Below are positions 7,027 to 15,079 of a stretch of 37,718 nucleotides of DNA, piece after piece. Below the pieces are notes generated by a model. It did no database searches. It was given only the letters and a program-made list of their open reading frames with translations, and had not been told where the DNA came from. Origin of the DNA: Flavobacteriales bacterium (GTDB lineage Bacteria > Bacteroidota > Bacteroidia > NS11-12g > UBA955); contig CANHQZ010000017.1 of assembly GCA_947463125.1 (NCBI GenBank), positions 1 through 37,718 of the forward strand. Direction: 5' to 3'. Positions within the stretch are counted from its first letter, which is position 1, and every line of letters begins with the position of its first letter. Position numbers and translations under genes: made by a program.

Positions 7027-10000
7027 TTAACGCATCAGGTAAATTACCCCTACCTGTTCCTTAAAAGATGCATCTCCTTTGGTAGCCCTCAATTTCAACT
7101 CTTCCCCACCATCTTTCACCGTCACTTTATAAAAATAGGTTCCGTTGGCCAGCCTGTCTCCAAACTGATCGGTTCCGTCCCAGGTCCAGTCAGTGATGTT
7201 GTTGCCGATGCGCAAATTGCCCAGCTCTTCCTTACTTACTTCCTTCACCACACGGCCTTCCACATTCATGATTTTCACACGAATCTCTTCGGGTATGCGA
7301 GTTCCGGTGAGGGTAAACACAAAACGCATTTTGCTGGTAAAAGGATTGGGATAGGGATAAAAACGGGTAACGGTTTGTTCACGCACCACATTGAAACTGA
7401 TTTCGTAATCATTGCTGCCTGCCTGGTTTCCGGAGAAGTCCCAGCTCTGCACTTTCAAAATGTAATTTCCGTCTGCCAAATCCTGCGGGCGGTATTCCAT
7501 GCGTGCGCGGTTTTGGCTGTTGGCAGCGGGCGTATAAACCAGTTCAGTGCCACTCACCTGCTCAAAGCTGCCTGAGCCCGGCTTTTTGATAAACAATACC
7601 ATTTTTTGTGAATCAGACTGCAGGAGATGCCTGTTTTCATCCTTACTGCTCACCAGAATAAATGGCGACGGGCTCACAATTTCTCCGTTCATAATGTGCT
7701 TGCCATCAAAGGTCACATCCAGCAGTGGGTTGATTACATCCTTCTGCACAAAGAAGTTCAGGATAGCCGCGTTGTTTGCCATATTAAGCTCCGGCTGCCT
7801 GAATCCGGGATTGATAGCCAGCTGCAGGGCATAAGGACCGCTGAGACCCAGGGTGGAAAGCTTGTTTCTGAATGTAAACAGCGAATCCGGTTTCAGCGCA
7901 GCATAGCGCAACTTGCCTGACTGTATTTCAACACGGGTAATTTTGTGGTAAATCTTGTACTCCAGGTCGAGGCTGTCTCTGAAAGCAACCGGGCTGATAT
8001 TTTTAAAGGGCAGGGCAATGTTAAATGTATCGCCCTCGTAAAGGGTATCGTTGTAGAATATATAGCCTGCCAATGGTGAAGGAAAAATACTTCCCTCAGG
8101 CACAGGAGCATGGGTAACACGCCAGTGAAGCAGGTTTGGAGCAGTATTGCCCGCCTGATCCGCAAACTGTCCTTTCAGGTATATGTATTTAAACTTGCTT
8201 GTATTGACAGATGTCAAATCCTGCTGCGATAAAGCCGCTTTCGATATCAGCATTTGTTCTGCGCCGCCGGTATCAACCCCATACACGTCTATTTCAACTA
8301 CATCTCCTTCGGTGGTTCCGTTTCTGGTGATTACCGGACGGGAATAGAGCGCACCCAACTGATCGGCGGGACCAATCCGCTCGCTTTTCATAGTGCCACT
8401 GTTGGCATCGCCTATCATATCAGCCTCAATACCTACATAGGGTACAAGAGATCCAAAGGTATGCTTTTCCTGAGCAGCTCCGACCTGACTGCCCTTTTTA
8501 CCCAGACAAACCCACATCGCATCGGGTGTGCGGTACTGTGCACTGTCGAATATATTGCTGCCTATTTTGTTCAAAGCCTGCAGTACTTCCGGCTTCCAGG
8601 TATGGGCAAAATTTTGCCTGCGGCTGAAAATGGTTACATAGTTGCTGTCGGGCAGCGAATTAATAAAGGCTATAAACTTATCCTGCTCAGATTCAATGTT
8701 CATCTGAAAAGCATAATATAGCTGCTCATTAAAGCTGTGACCAAACGTAGTCCATAGCGCACCCGGCCAGCAATCAGGCCATATTTTGGACGGATCAATA
8801 GGTTCACGCAATAGTTTTTTACCATTCCACGGAATGGCTACAAGACCTTCTTTACATACACCCCAGTTCATATCCTGGCTGCCAAAACCACCTTCTTTCA
8901 CCCCTTTGTTGGGATGAAACATATACTGACAGTCAATGTAAATTTTCTTGAGAACCTTTTTAAACCTGAGGCTTTTTGAAGCTGAATCCGCATAGATATC
9001 CGTCAGTTCATTGCGTGAAACAGGCTGCATATACTGCCAGTGGACATTCTGCATCCAGCCGTCAGTGTGTGATTTAATGTACGTGAATGATCCAATCTGC
9101 CAGCCCCCGCCCTCATTTACCGATGCACTGATGCGGGCTCTCCAGTAATATGCCTGCGTATCTTTCAGCAAGGGAAGTTTTACAGACCATCTAGCTAGAA
9201 TGGCACGGTTAAGCGGTTTGCCCTGTTTTTCAAGCGATATAAGCAACGGGCTATTGAAACGCGGCGTGGTATCAAGCTCGAAATAATAGTCTTCATTTTG
9301 CTTGAAAATATCACCTGCCTGTGCCACCAGATCAACGGTATCTCGGCCCCAGATGGCAAAATTCTTGGGTGAAACCAGATTCACTCCATTACCGGAGATA
9401 TAACGCTTAAGGGTTGCAGCATTATTCAGGTATGTATATTCGGCCGGGGTTTTTGAAGGATTTACATAAACACTGAAGAAATTCTCTCCCTTTACCTGAA
9501 CATCCTTGGATGCAACGCGGATATAAATGGTATCTTCAAAACCATGCTGCCTTGAACGCACAGCATAGTTGCGCTTGGTTACGCCATCCGGATAAATCCA
9601 CTGTAAATTCACGGAGAAACTGTCAGGAACTCCCTTACCGTAATTGCGCACCACCACACCCACATCAAAACTGTCCATCAGCGCAAATGCATTTTCCGGT
9701 TTAAGAAAAATGCCCTGGTTGTTGATGCTCAGATCGGGTAACTGCGGTGAATATACCGCCACAGCCGGATCGCCCTGAAGGAAGAGTTGTCGTGAGTGTA
9801 TTTTATTCAGTGATGAACCCGGATTTTGCCATTTTGACAGTGTTGTTTTTAAAACGCCACCAAGGGTTTTATTGGGTGTGGAGTCAAAATAGTTTTCATA
9901 AAAAATCCGCATTTGCGAGCTTAAGGTATACAACTCGCTTAATGCCACCTGACCCATGAATGCAATGGCGCCTTTCTTCTCTCCCCTGAACATTCGTTCA

Positions 10001-12108
10001 CCGAGCCCCTTTTGGGTTGTTGGCAGACAGGGATTACCAACTTGACAACCATTGAAATAACAAATCGGATATTTACCCTCATTCAGGTATTTCTCTGGCA
10101 CACCGATATCGATATCGGTTACCGAAAGACTTCCGTGCCCCAGAAATGAAATCAAACTGGTTCCGCTATTGATGCGGCTCACGATTTTATCTTTGAAATT
10201 GGGATCTACAATGCCCACGGCAGACTTGGAGAACTGGGTAACAACGCCGGCAAAAGGATCGCCTTCCGGCAATTCACGCAATCCATCAACAATATTCTTA
10301 ATGATGGTGGTTTCGTTTGCATTGGCACCACCACTGAGGTGCATAATCTGTTTTTGCCATTCCTGATAATTGTTTTCAGGGCGTATATAATCCTTTAGTT
10401 TATCCAGGTATGTCTGAATGTCTCTTGCGCTGTCTGCTGGTATACGGCCGGTTGCAATAGCAGGTTCCATGGTTTTTGCTGAACCCAAGCCTGAGGTAAA
10501 CATCCAGTCGCTGACAGGATGACCGATGGTAGGAACATGATTGAATTTCAGGAGCGGCCTTAACTGATTCAGCCCATTCCCCCGGTTGTATCCATTGTCA
10601 AAACCGCGCCCAATAAGCAACAGAAACTTTGGCTGTGATGTAGAACTGCTTTTGTCTATCAGAAATTTACAATAATTGCGAATGGCAAGGGGATGAGCGA
10701 GTCCATAGCTAAAATAATCATATAGATTCTGCACCAAGTTCAGCTTTACACTGTATCGGTTTTCCCGAAGTGCCTTGTAATCGTTTAACTCACCCTTGGG
10801 ACTTACCAGCGTGCGGCTGGAAACCATCAAAAACTCGCAATTACCGATATGGAAATTGTAATTGATTTGTGAAACTGTGTCCACGCGGAAAAACGGCAGC
10901 ATCTCCACGCGGCTTTCATCTATGAGCGCTACCCTTCCGCGCTGTGGCGCTGGGGGCACCAGCACGGTCATTTTCCGGGTTGCCAAATCTACCGAACCGG
11001 TATAGCGGTAACCGTTTATTTCATCGTAGAAAACCGGATTATTTTCCGAACTCTTACCATAATTGAACCAGGTTTCGGTGTGCGCAGCATATGCAGAATC
11101 TTCGAAATAAAAATACCTTGAAGAATCCCTGAAATTATTTTTACGCGGATAATGCAGAATGGTGTGAGAATGTCCGTACATACCGCTGCTGGAGCCATTG
11201 ACCAGCTGTGGATTAAAAATAAGCAGGGATTGATCCTGCCCCATATCGGAGGCATTCAACCGAAAGCGCTGGGTAACAGGCCTGATACCCAGAAAGACAG
11301 TATCGGAAAGCAGTTTTTTAACATTGCCGTCGGCGCTGATGCTGGCTGCAAAACGGTTATTGGGAGTGGTGCTGCCTGCCGGTGGAGGCGTGTGTGCTGT
11401 CAGGCCTGTTTCCAGCTCAGGCATAGGCCCTGCTGTGTAAAAATCAGGGTGACGCAACGTTACCGAATATGGAGTAGGCGCCCAAAAATAATCCCCAACA
11501 AAACCCTCACCGGGCATGTATTCACTGTAAAAAACAGCGTGGTTACCCAGGGCCATATACTCCCCTTCACAGTAATTCTGGTCAGGCGCAAACTCATACC
11601 GGCTGATGTGATAGTTGCGTGACGGCATGGCAGAAGATCCGGTAAAGGTGGTATATCGAAGATTTTTTCTACCGGGCCGCAACGTAAAAAAATACACATT
11701 GGTATCCGACATCATATTCTTCAACTGATGCCGCTGATGTTCCGGTTTGTCATACAGCCCCTGGTCTATTTCACCGCTGGCAGGGTGCCCCACAAATTCG
11801 ACGTAATCAAACGCATCAAAACGTTTGTTGGCATTCTGATCGTAAATATGAATGGGAATTTGTCTTCCCATGTTGTAAATGGCAAAGTCATCGGTGGATA
11901 TGGTATTCAGATACAGGCCGCGCGCGGTAAACCAAGGCTCAATGGAAAAATATCCAAGCCTGTAAACATTGTCTTTCCAGATTTTAATTTTACCGTGAAA
12001 CTGCGTCCAATCTAACCACTCATTGCCGTAGGTTTGCGAATAGGAATAGGATATGCACGAAAAGGTCATCAAAAGCCCCAGTGCTAATTTCTTTACCCTA
12101 CGAAACAT
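7027..12108 (-). CDS. PorU2-like C25 (gingipain-family) cysteine peptidase, type IX secretion-associated
   Basis: A 1693-residue exported protein. The ATG at 12108 is chosen because it gives a classical signal peptide (MFRRVKKLALGLLMTF, cleavage near the SQT at 24-25); the frame is open back to a TTG at 12135, which has no support. Beta-rich N-terminal region to about 430, then the C25 caspase-like domain (about 430-790) with LLLIGRG, catalytic His658 in FLGHGS and Cys688 in FNGCQ. Long beta-sandwich repeats follow. The last 90 residues (YPYPNPFTS, ending GVIYLMR) resemble a FlgD/CTD-type sorting domain. PorU is the type IX secretion sortase; this longer relative resembles RefSeq's PorU2 group, whose exact role is unproven. 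Its start lies 11 bases from the divergent methylase. Confidence 0.85.
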   Translation of the reverse strand: MFRRVKKLALGLLMTFSCISYSYSQTYGNEWLDWTQFHGKIKIWKDNVYRLGYFSIEPWFTARGLYLNTISTDDFAIYNMGRQIPIHIYDQNANKRFDAFDYVEFVGHPASGEIDQGLYDKPEHQRHQLKNMMSDTNVYFFTLRPGRKNLRYTTFTGSSAMPSRNYHISRYEFAPDQNYCEGEYMALGNHAVFYSEYMPGEGFVGDYFWAPTPYSVTLRHPDFYTAGPMPELETGLTAHTPPPAGSTTPNNRFAASISADGNVKKLLSDTVFLGIRPVTQRFRLNASDMGQDQSLLIFNPQLVNGSSSGMYGHSHTILHYPRKNNFRDSSRYFYFEDSAYAAHTETWFNYGKSSENNPVFYDEINGYRYTGSVDLATRKMTVLVPPAPQRGRVALIDESRVEMLPFFRVDTVSQINYNFHIGNCEFLMVSSRTLVSPKGELNDYKALRENRYSVKLNLVQNLYDYFSYGLAHPLAIRNYCKFLIDKSSSTSQPKFLLLIGRGFDNGYNRGNGLNQLRPLLKFNHVPTIGHPVSDWMFTSGLGSAKTMEPAIATGRIPADSARDIQTYLDKLKDYIRPENNYQEWQKQIMHLSGGANANETTIIKNIVDGLRELPEGDPFAGVVTQFSKSAVGIVDPNFKDKIVSRINSGTSLISFLGHGSLSVTDIDIGVPEKYLNEGKYPICYFNGCQVGNPCLPTTQKGLGERMFRGEKKGAIAFMGQVALSELYTLSSQMRIFYENYFDSTPNKTLGGVLKTTLSKWQNPGSSLNKIHSRQLFLQGDPAVAVYSPQLPDLSINNQGIFLKPENAFALMDSFDVGVVVRNYGKGVPDSFSVNLQWIYPDGVTKRNYAVRSRQHGFEDTIYIRVASKDVQVKGENFFSVYVNPSKTPAEYTYLNNAATLKRYISGNGVNLVSPKNFAIWGRDTVDLVAQAGDIFKQNEDYYFELDTTPRFNSPLLISLEKQGKPLNRAILARWSVKLPLLKDTQAYYWRARISASVNEGGGWQIGSFTYIKSHTDGWMQNVHWQYMQPVSRNELTDIYADSASKSLRFKKVLKKIYIDCQYMFHPNKGVKEGGFGSQDMNWGVCKEGLVAIPWNGKKLLREPIDPSKIWPDCWPGALWTTFGHSFNEQLYYAFQMNIESEQDKFIAFINSLPDSNYVTIFSRRQNFAHTWKPEVLQALNKIGSNIFDSAQYRTPDAMWVCLGKKGSQVGAAQEKHTFGSLVPYVGIEADMIGDANSGTMKSERIGPADQLGALYSRPVITRNGTTEGDVVEIDVYGVDTGGAEQMLISKAALSQQDLTSVNTSKFKYIYLKGQFADQAGNTAPNLLHWRVTHAPVPEGSIFPSPLAGYIFYNDTLYEGDTFNIALPFKNISPVAFRDSLDLEYKIYHKITRVEIQSGKLRYAALKPDSLFTFRNKLSTLGLSGPYALQLAINPGFRQPELNMANNAAILNFFVQKDVINPLLDVTFDGKHIMNGEIVSPSPFILVSSKDENRHLLQSDSQKMVLFIKKPGSGSFEQVSGTELVYTPAANSQNRARMEYRPQDLADGNYILKVQSWDFSGNQAGSNDYEISFNVVREQTVTRFYPYPNPFTSKMRFVFTLTGTRIPEEIRVKIMNVEGRVVKEVSKEELGNLRIGNNITDWTWDGTDQFGDRLANGTYFYKVTVKDGGEELKLRATKGDASFKEQVGVIYLMR

Positions 12109-12112
12109 ACAA

Positions 12113-12120
12113 CAAAAATA
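12113..12120 (-). promoter_or_regulatory. -7 promoter box of the PorU2-like gene
   Basis: Minus strand TATTTTTG matches TAnnTTTG exactly. Four bases separate it from ATG 12108. Its first base coincides with the A of the divergent gene's ATG. No TTG at the usual -33 spacing. Confidence 0.5.
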
Positions 12121-12851
12121 TGGAAAATAGTCCAAATAAAAGTCATGGCAAAGCCACTTTGGTCATGATGCCAATGCCACTGGGCAGTCTCTCTCAGGAG
12201 GCCATGAATTCTCATGAATTCAATACCCGAATCACCTCCATTAAATATTGGGTGGTGGAAAATGCACGCACGTTCAGAAGGTTTGTTTCATCGCTGCAGC
12301 TGGGCATCAACATAGACGCCCTGGACATATTCGAACTTCACAGAGATTTTGACAGAAATGCACTTACCGTTTTCCTCAATGGAAAAATCCATAAGGGAGA
12401 CATAGGTGTGGCCAGTGAGGCAGGGGTTCCCGGCATGGCTGACCCAGGGGCTGAAATAGCCGCGTGGGCACATCGGAACGAGGTGAAGGTAACCAGTATT
12501 TGCGGCCCTTCCAGCTTTATTCTTGCCCTTAGCGCAAGCGGACTCAACGGCCAGCAATTTACGTTTCACGGCTATGCTCCGGTAAAGGATGAAGAATTGC
12601 GCAGTTTTTTGGGAAAAATGGGAAAGGATTGCGAAAAAACAGGCTATACCCAAGCCCTGATTGAGGCGCCGTATCGTTCCGACCGGTTGATTGCTGCCAT
12701 GCTCAGCGTTTTATCCCCGTCATTAAAAATTTGCATTGCCTGCAGCCTGCACGAACCCGAGGGATTTATCCGAACCCGCACTGTGGCTGAATGGCAGGAA
12801 AATAAACCGGCACTAGGTAAAAATCCCTGTATATTCCTTGTCGGCAAATAG
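12120..12851 (+). CDS. RsmI-like SAM-dependent methyltransferase (tetrapyrrole methylase fold)
   Basis: A 243-residue protein from ATG 12120 of the TP_methylase family, related to RsmI, the 16S rRNA C1402 2'-O-methyltransferase. It shows the family order: TLVMMPMPLGS strand, GDIGVASEAGVPGMADPG (the SAM-loop equivalent of DAGTPGISDPG), ICGPSSFILALSASGL and FTFHGYAP. It lacks the extra C-terminal part of full RsmI (about 280 residues), so it is probably the shorter paralogue common in Bacteroidota; the substrate is uncertain. A GTG at 12081 would add 13 residues inside the divergent gene and is not preferred. No -7 box was found upstream. Confidence 0.86.
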   Translation: MENSPNKSHGKATLVMMPMPLGSLSQEAMNSHEFNTRITSIKYWVVENARTFRRFVSSLQLGINIDALDIFELHRDFDRNALTVFLNGKIHKGDIGVASEAGVPGMADPGAEIAAWAHRNEVKVTSICGPSSFILALSASGLNGQQFTFHGYAPVKDEELRSFLGKMGKDCEKTGYTQALIEAPYRSDRLIAAMLSVLSPSLKICIACSLHEPEGFIRTRTVAEWQENKPALGKNPCIFLVGK

Positions 12852-12859
12852 CATCGTAA

Positions 12860-12874
12860 AATGATGAAATCATT
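12860..12874. repeat. Inverted repeat AATGAT-GAA-ATCATT before the spt promoter
   Basis: A perfect 6-base palindrome with a 3-base centre, ending one base before the -7 box of the next gene and so lying in its core promoter. It is a candidate repressor operator. It could also be chance in AT-rich intergenic DNA. Confidence 0.35.
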
Positions 12875-12875
12875 G

Positions 12876-12883
12876 TACCTTTG
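12876..12883 (+). promoter_or_regulatory. -7 promoter box of the serine palmitoyltransferase gene
   Basis: TACCTTTG matches TAnnTTTG exactly, 23 bases before the ATG. No TTG is present at the expected -33 spacing; the inverted repeat occupies the spacer. Confidence 0.5.
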
Positions 12884-12906
12884 TTGCGAAAACCTTATAT
12901 CATTTC

Positions 12907-14160
12907 ATGGTAAACGATATCTTTAAAAAAGTGGTAAACCGCATGGGCCCGCTGGGCGAACATGCTGACGATGCGCACGGCTATTTCACCTTCCCAAAAC
13001 TCGAAGGACCGATTGGCCCCCGAATGATGTTCAATGGGAAAATGAAACTGAACTGGAGCCTGAATAATTACCTGGGACTGGCCAACCACCCTGAGGTAAT
13101 GAAAGCCGATGCGGATGCAGCAGCGCAGTTTGGCATGGCTTATCCAATGGGGGCCCGCATGATGAGCGGAAACAGCAACTACCACGAACAACTGGAAAGA
13201 GACCTGGCAGATTTTATCGGCAAACCCGATGTTATTCTGCTCAATTTTGGCTATCAGGGTGTGGTTTCGGCCATCGATGCCCTGGTAGACCGCCACGATA
13301 TTATTGTGTATGACGCAGAATCCCACGCCTGCATCATTGATGGTATGCGCCTGCACATTGGTAAGCGTTTCATGTACCAGCACAATAACATTGAAAGCCT
13401 CGAAAAACAGCTCACCCATGCTACCAAACTGGCCGAAAAGACCGGCGGCGGCATCATGGTAATCACCGAAGGCGTATTTGGCATGAGCGGTTCACAGGGT
13501 AAACTGAAAGAGGTTGTTGCCCTGAAAGAAAAATTCAATTTCCGTCTGTTTGTGGATGATGCACACGGTTTTGGCACCATGGGTAAAACCGGAGCCGGCA
13601 CCGGCGAAGAGCAAAACTGCATGGATGGCATCGATGTATACTTCAGCACATTTGCAAAAAGTATGGCAGGTATTGGAGCCTTCATCGGCTCTACGCCAGA
13701 AGTAATCAAGTATCTGCGTTACAACATGCGCAGTCAGATTTACGCCAAAGCACTGCCTATGCCCCTTACCATTGGCTCTATTAAGCGTTTGGAGCTGATC
13801 AGAACACGCCCCGAACTGAAGGATAATCTGTGGAAAATCGTGAATGCGCTGCAAAACGGACTTCGCGAAGCCGGCTTCAATATTGGGATCACTACAACAC
13901 CGGTAACACCTGTGCTGTTGAACGGCACCATCCCCGAGGCAACACACATGACTTTCGATCTGCGTGAGAATTTTGATATCTTCTGCAGTATTGTTGTTTA
14001 TCCCGTTGTACCTAAAGGGGTGATCATGCTTCGCCTGATTCCGACTGCGGTTCACACACTCGAAGACGTGGAAGAAACCATCAACGCCTTCAAAGCCATT
14101 AAGCATAAACTGGACAGCGGACAATACCGTCAGGAGAAACTGGCTACCGCAAAACCTTAA
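12907..14160 (+). CDS. spt: Serine palmitoyltransferase (alpha-oxoamine synthase family)
   Basis: A 417-residue PLP enzyme of the alpha-oxoamine synthase group (SPT, KBL, BioF). It condenses an amino acid with an acyl-CoA. PLP contacts are visible: His140 in DAESHACIIDG stacks on the cofactor, D217-D218-A-H220 in FVDDAHGFG binds the pyridine ring, and K251 in STFAKSMAG forms the Schiff base. The long N terminus and the LNWSLNNYLGLANHP and YPMGARMMSGN motifs fit Bacteroidota serine palmitoyltransferase, the first committed step of sphingolipid synthesis, rather than glycine C-acetyltransferase, though sequence alone cannot exclude another acyl-CoA substrate. It is probably cytoplasmic. It has its own promoter, and the helix-hairpin-helix gene follows after 9 bases. 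Confidence 0.88.
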   Translation: MVNDIFKKVVNRMGPLGEHADDAHGYFTFPKLEGPIGPRMMFNGKMKLNWSLNNYLGLANHPEVMKADADAAAQFGMAYPMGARMMSGNSNYHEQLERDLADFIGKPDVILLNFGYQGVVSAIDALVDRHDIIVYDAESHACIIDGMRLHIGKRFMYQHNNIESLEKQLTHATKLAEKTGGGIMVITEGVFGMSGSQGKLKEVVALKEKFNFRLFVDDAHGFGTMGKTGAGTGEEQNCMDGIDVYFSTFAKSMAGIGAFIGSTPEVIKYLRYNMRSQIYAKALPMPLTIGSIKRLELIRTRPELKDNLWKIVNALQNGLREAGFNIGITTTPVTPVLLNGTIPEATHMTFDLRENFDIFCSIVVYPVVPKGVIMLRLIPTAVHTLEDVEETINAFKAIKHKLDSGQYRQEKLATAKP

Positions 14161-14169
14161 TTTTACGCT

Positions 14170-15006
14170 ATGCGCAACCAAAGCCCTGGCCCGTGGGTGT
14201 CTCTGACCAGGAGCGAATATGCCGGGGCTTTTTTTATGCTTGTGCTTGCCGTACTGCTGGCTTTAATTCCGGCTGTGTTCAGCACTGGTAAACAGGACAA
14301 CGTTTTGTACGCTGCAGACAGCGCGCAGCGGGCAACCCTTTTGGCACGGCACCTTGCAGCCACAGATTCTTTTTTCAGAAAGAAAAAACCCAAATACATT
14401 CCGTGGCATCGGCTAAAGTCCGGCGATCTGGAAAACCTCGGACTTGCCGCTGAAGATGCTGACCGCATCTATCAAAAAATAAAAATGGGGTACCGGTATT
14501 CATCACTGTCTGAATTGAGCCGTGAAACTGGCTTAGATACTGCTGTGCTTAAAAATGCAGTTAGCACATTTTCCTTCGGAGAAAAGAAAACAGGTAAACA
14601 AAAGCCTGTTAACATAGAACTCAACAGCTGCGATACTACAGCCCTCATTGCACTACCGGGAATTGGTAGCAAAACAGCACTAAGAATCATCCGATTCCGA
14701 GACGCGCTGGGTGGATTTTACAACAAGGAACAACTGCTGGAAACGCGGTTTGCAGATACAGCTGCTCTCAGAAAACTGCTGCCGGAAATGCAAGTCAATA
14801 CCGGTTTATTAAAGAAAATCCCCATACAAACTGCCGGCATCGAAACCCTGAAAAAGCACCCGTATATCTCCGAAAAACAGGCAAAAGTGATGCTGGCATT
14901 TAGGCAGCAACATGGAAAACTAAACGAGAATCTGCTGAAAGAAATTAAAATTATCTCGCCTGCTGCACTTTCAAGGCTACTGCCCTATCTGAATTTTAAC
15001 GAATAA
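14170..15006 (+). CDS. ComEA-like helix-hairpin-helix protein with membrane anchor
   Basis: A 278-residue protein with one N-terminal membrane segment (about 19-39) and tandem helix-hairpin-helix regions. The clearest, near residues 147-190, starts VNIELNSCDTTALIALPGIG and continues RIIRFRDALGGFYNKEQL, the ComEA-type DNA-binding HhH. Weaker HhH-like repeats surround it (WHRLKSGDLENLGL near 77, and HPYISEKQAKVMLAFRQQHG near 235). ComEA-type proteins bind incoming DNA outside the inner membrane. Bacteroidota carry longer multi-HhH versions such as this one. It starts 9 bases after spt and is probably co-transcribed. Whether it acts in DNA uptake here is open, since comEC in this window is interrupted. 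Confidence 0.83.
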   Translation: MRNQSPGPWVSLTRSEYAGAFFMLVLAVLLALIPAVFSTGKQDNVLYAADSAQRATLLARHLAATDSFFRKKKPKYIPWHRLKSGDLENLGLAAEDADRIYQKIKMGYRYSSLSELSRETGLDTAVLKNAVSTFSFGEKKTGKQKPVNIELNSCDTTALIALPGIGSKTALRIIRFRDALGGFYNKEQLLETRFADTAALRKLLPEMQVNTGLLKKIPIQTAGIETLKKHPYISEKQAKVMLAFRQQHGKLNENLLKEIKIISPAALSRLLPYLNFNE

Positions 15007-15017
15007 TCTGCTTTCTT

Positions 15018-15039
15018 TACCCAAATGTGATTTTGGGTA
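15018..15039. repeat. Inverted repeat TACCCAAA-N6-TTTGGGTA
   Basis: A perfect 8-base inverted repeat with a 6-base loop (TGTGAT), between the HhH gene stop and the acyl-CoA dehydrogenase -7 box (24 bases downstream). No T-run follows, so it is a poor intrinsic terminator. Its position upstream of a promoter fits an operator for a dimeric regulator. Confidence 0.45.
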
Positions 15040-15062
15040 CATATACATGCAACATTGATACG

Positions 15063-15070
15063 TATTTTTG
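15063..15070 (+). promoter_or_regulatory. -7 promoter box of the acyl-CoA dehydrogenase gene
   Basis: TATTTTTG matches TAnnTTTG exactly and stands nine bases before ATG 15080, predicting a leader of only a few bases. No TTG at the -33 spacing. Confidence 0.48.
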
Positions 15071-15079
15071 CATAAAATT

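Noticed and set aside
12081-12119. GTG start extending the RsmI-like methylase by 13 residues
   Set aside because: The extension is antisense to the PorU2 signal peptide and family homology begins after ATG 12120.
12109-12135. TTG start extending the PorU2-like protein by nine residues
   Set aside because: It would put non-typical residues before a textbook signal peptide, and it overlaps the -7 box.
13492-14181. Open frame of 229 codons on the minus strand
   Set aside because: Antisense to the serine palmitoyltransferase gene, Cys/His-rich noise with no family match.
15018-15039. Intrinsic terminator for the HhH gene
   Set aside because: The stem is good but no T-run follows on either strand, so it is reported as an inverted repeat.
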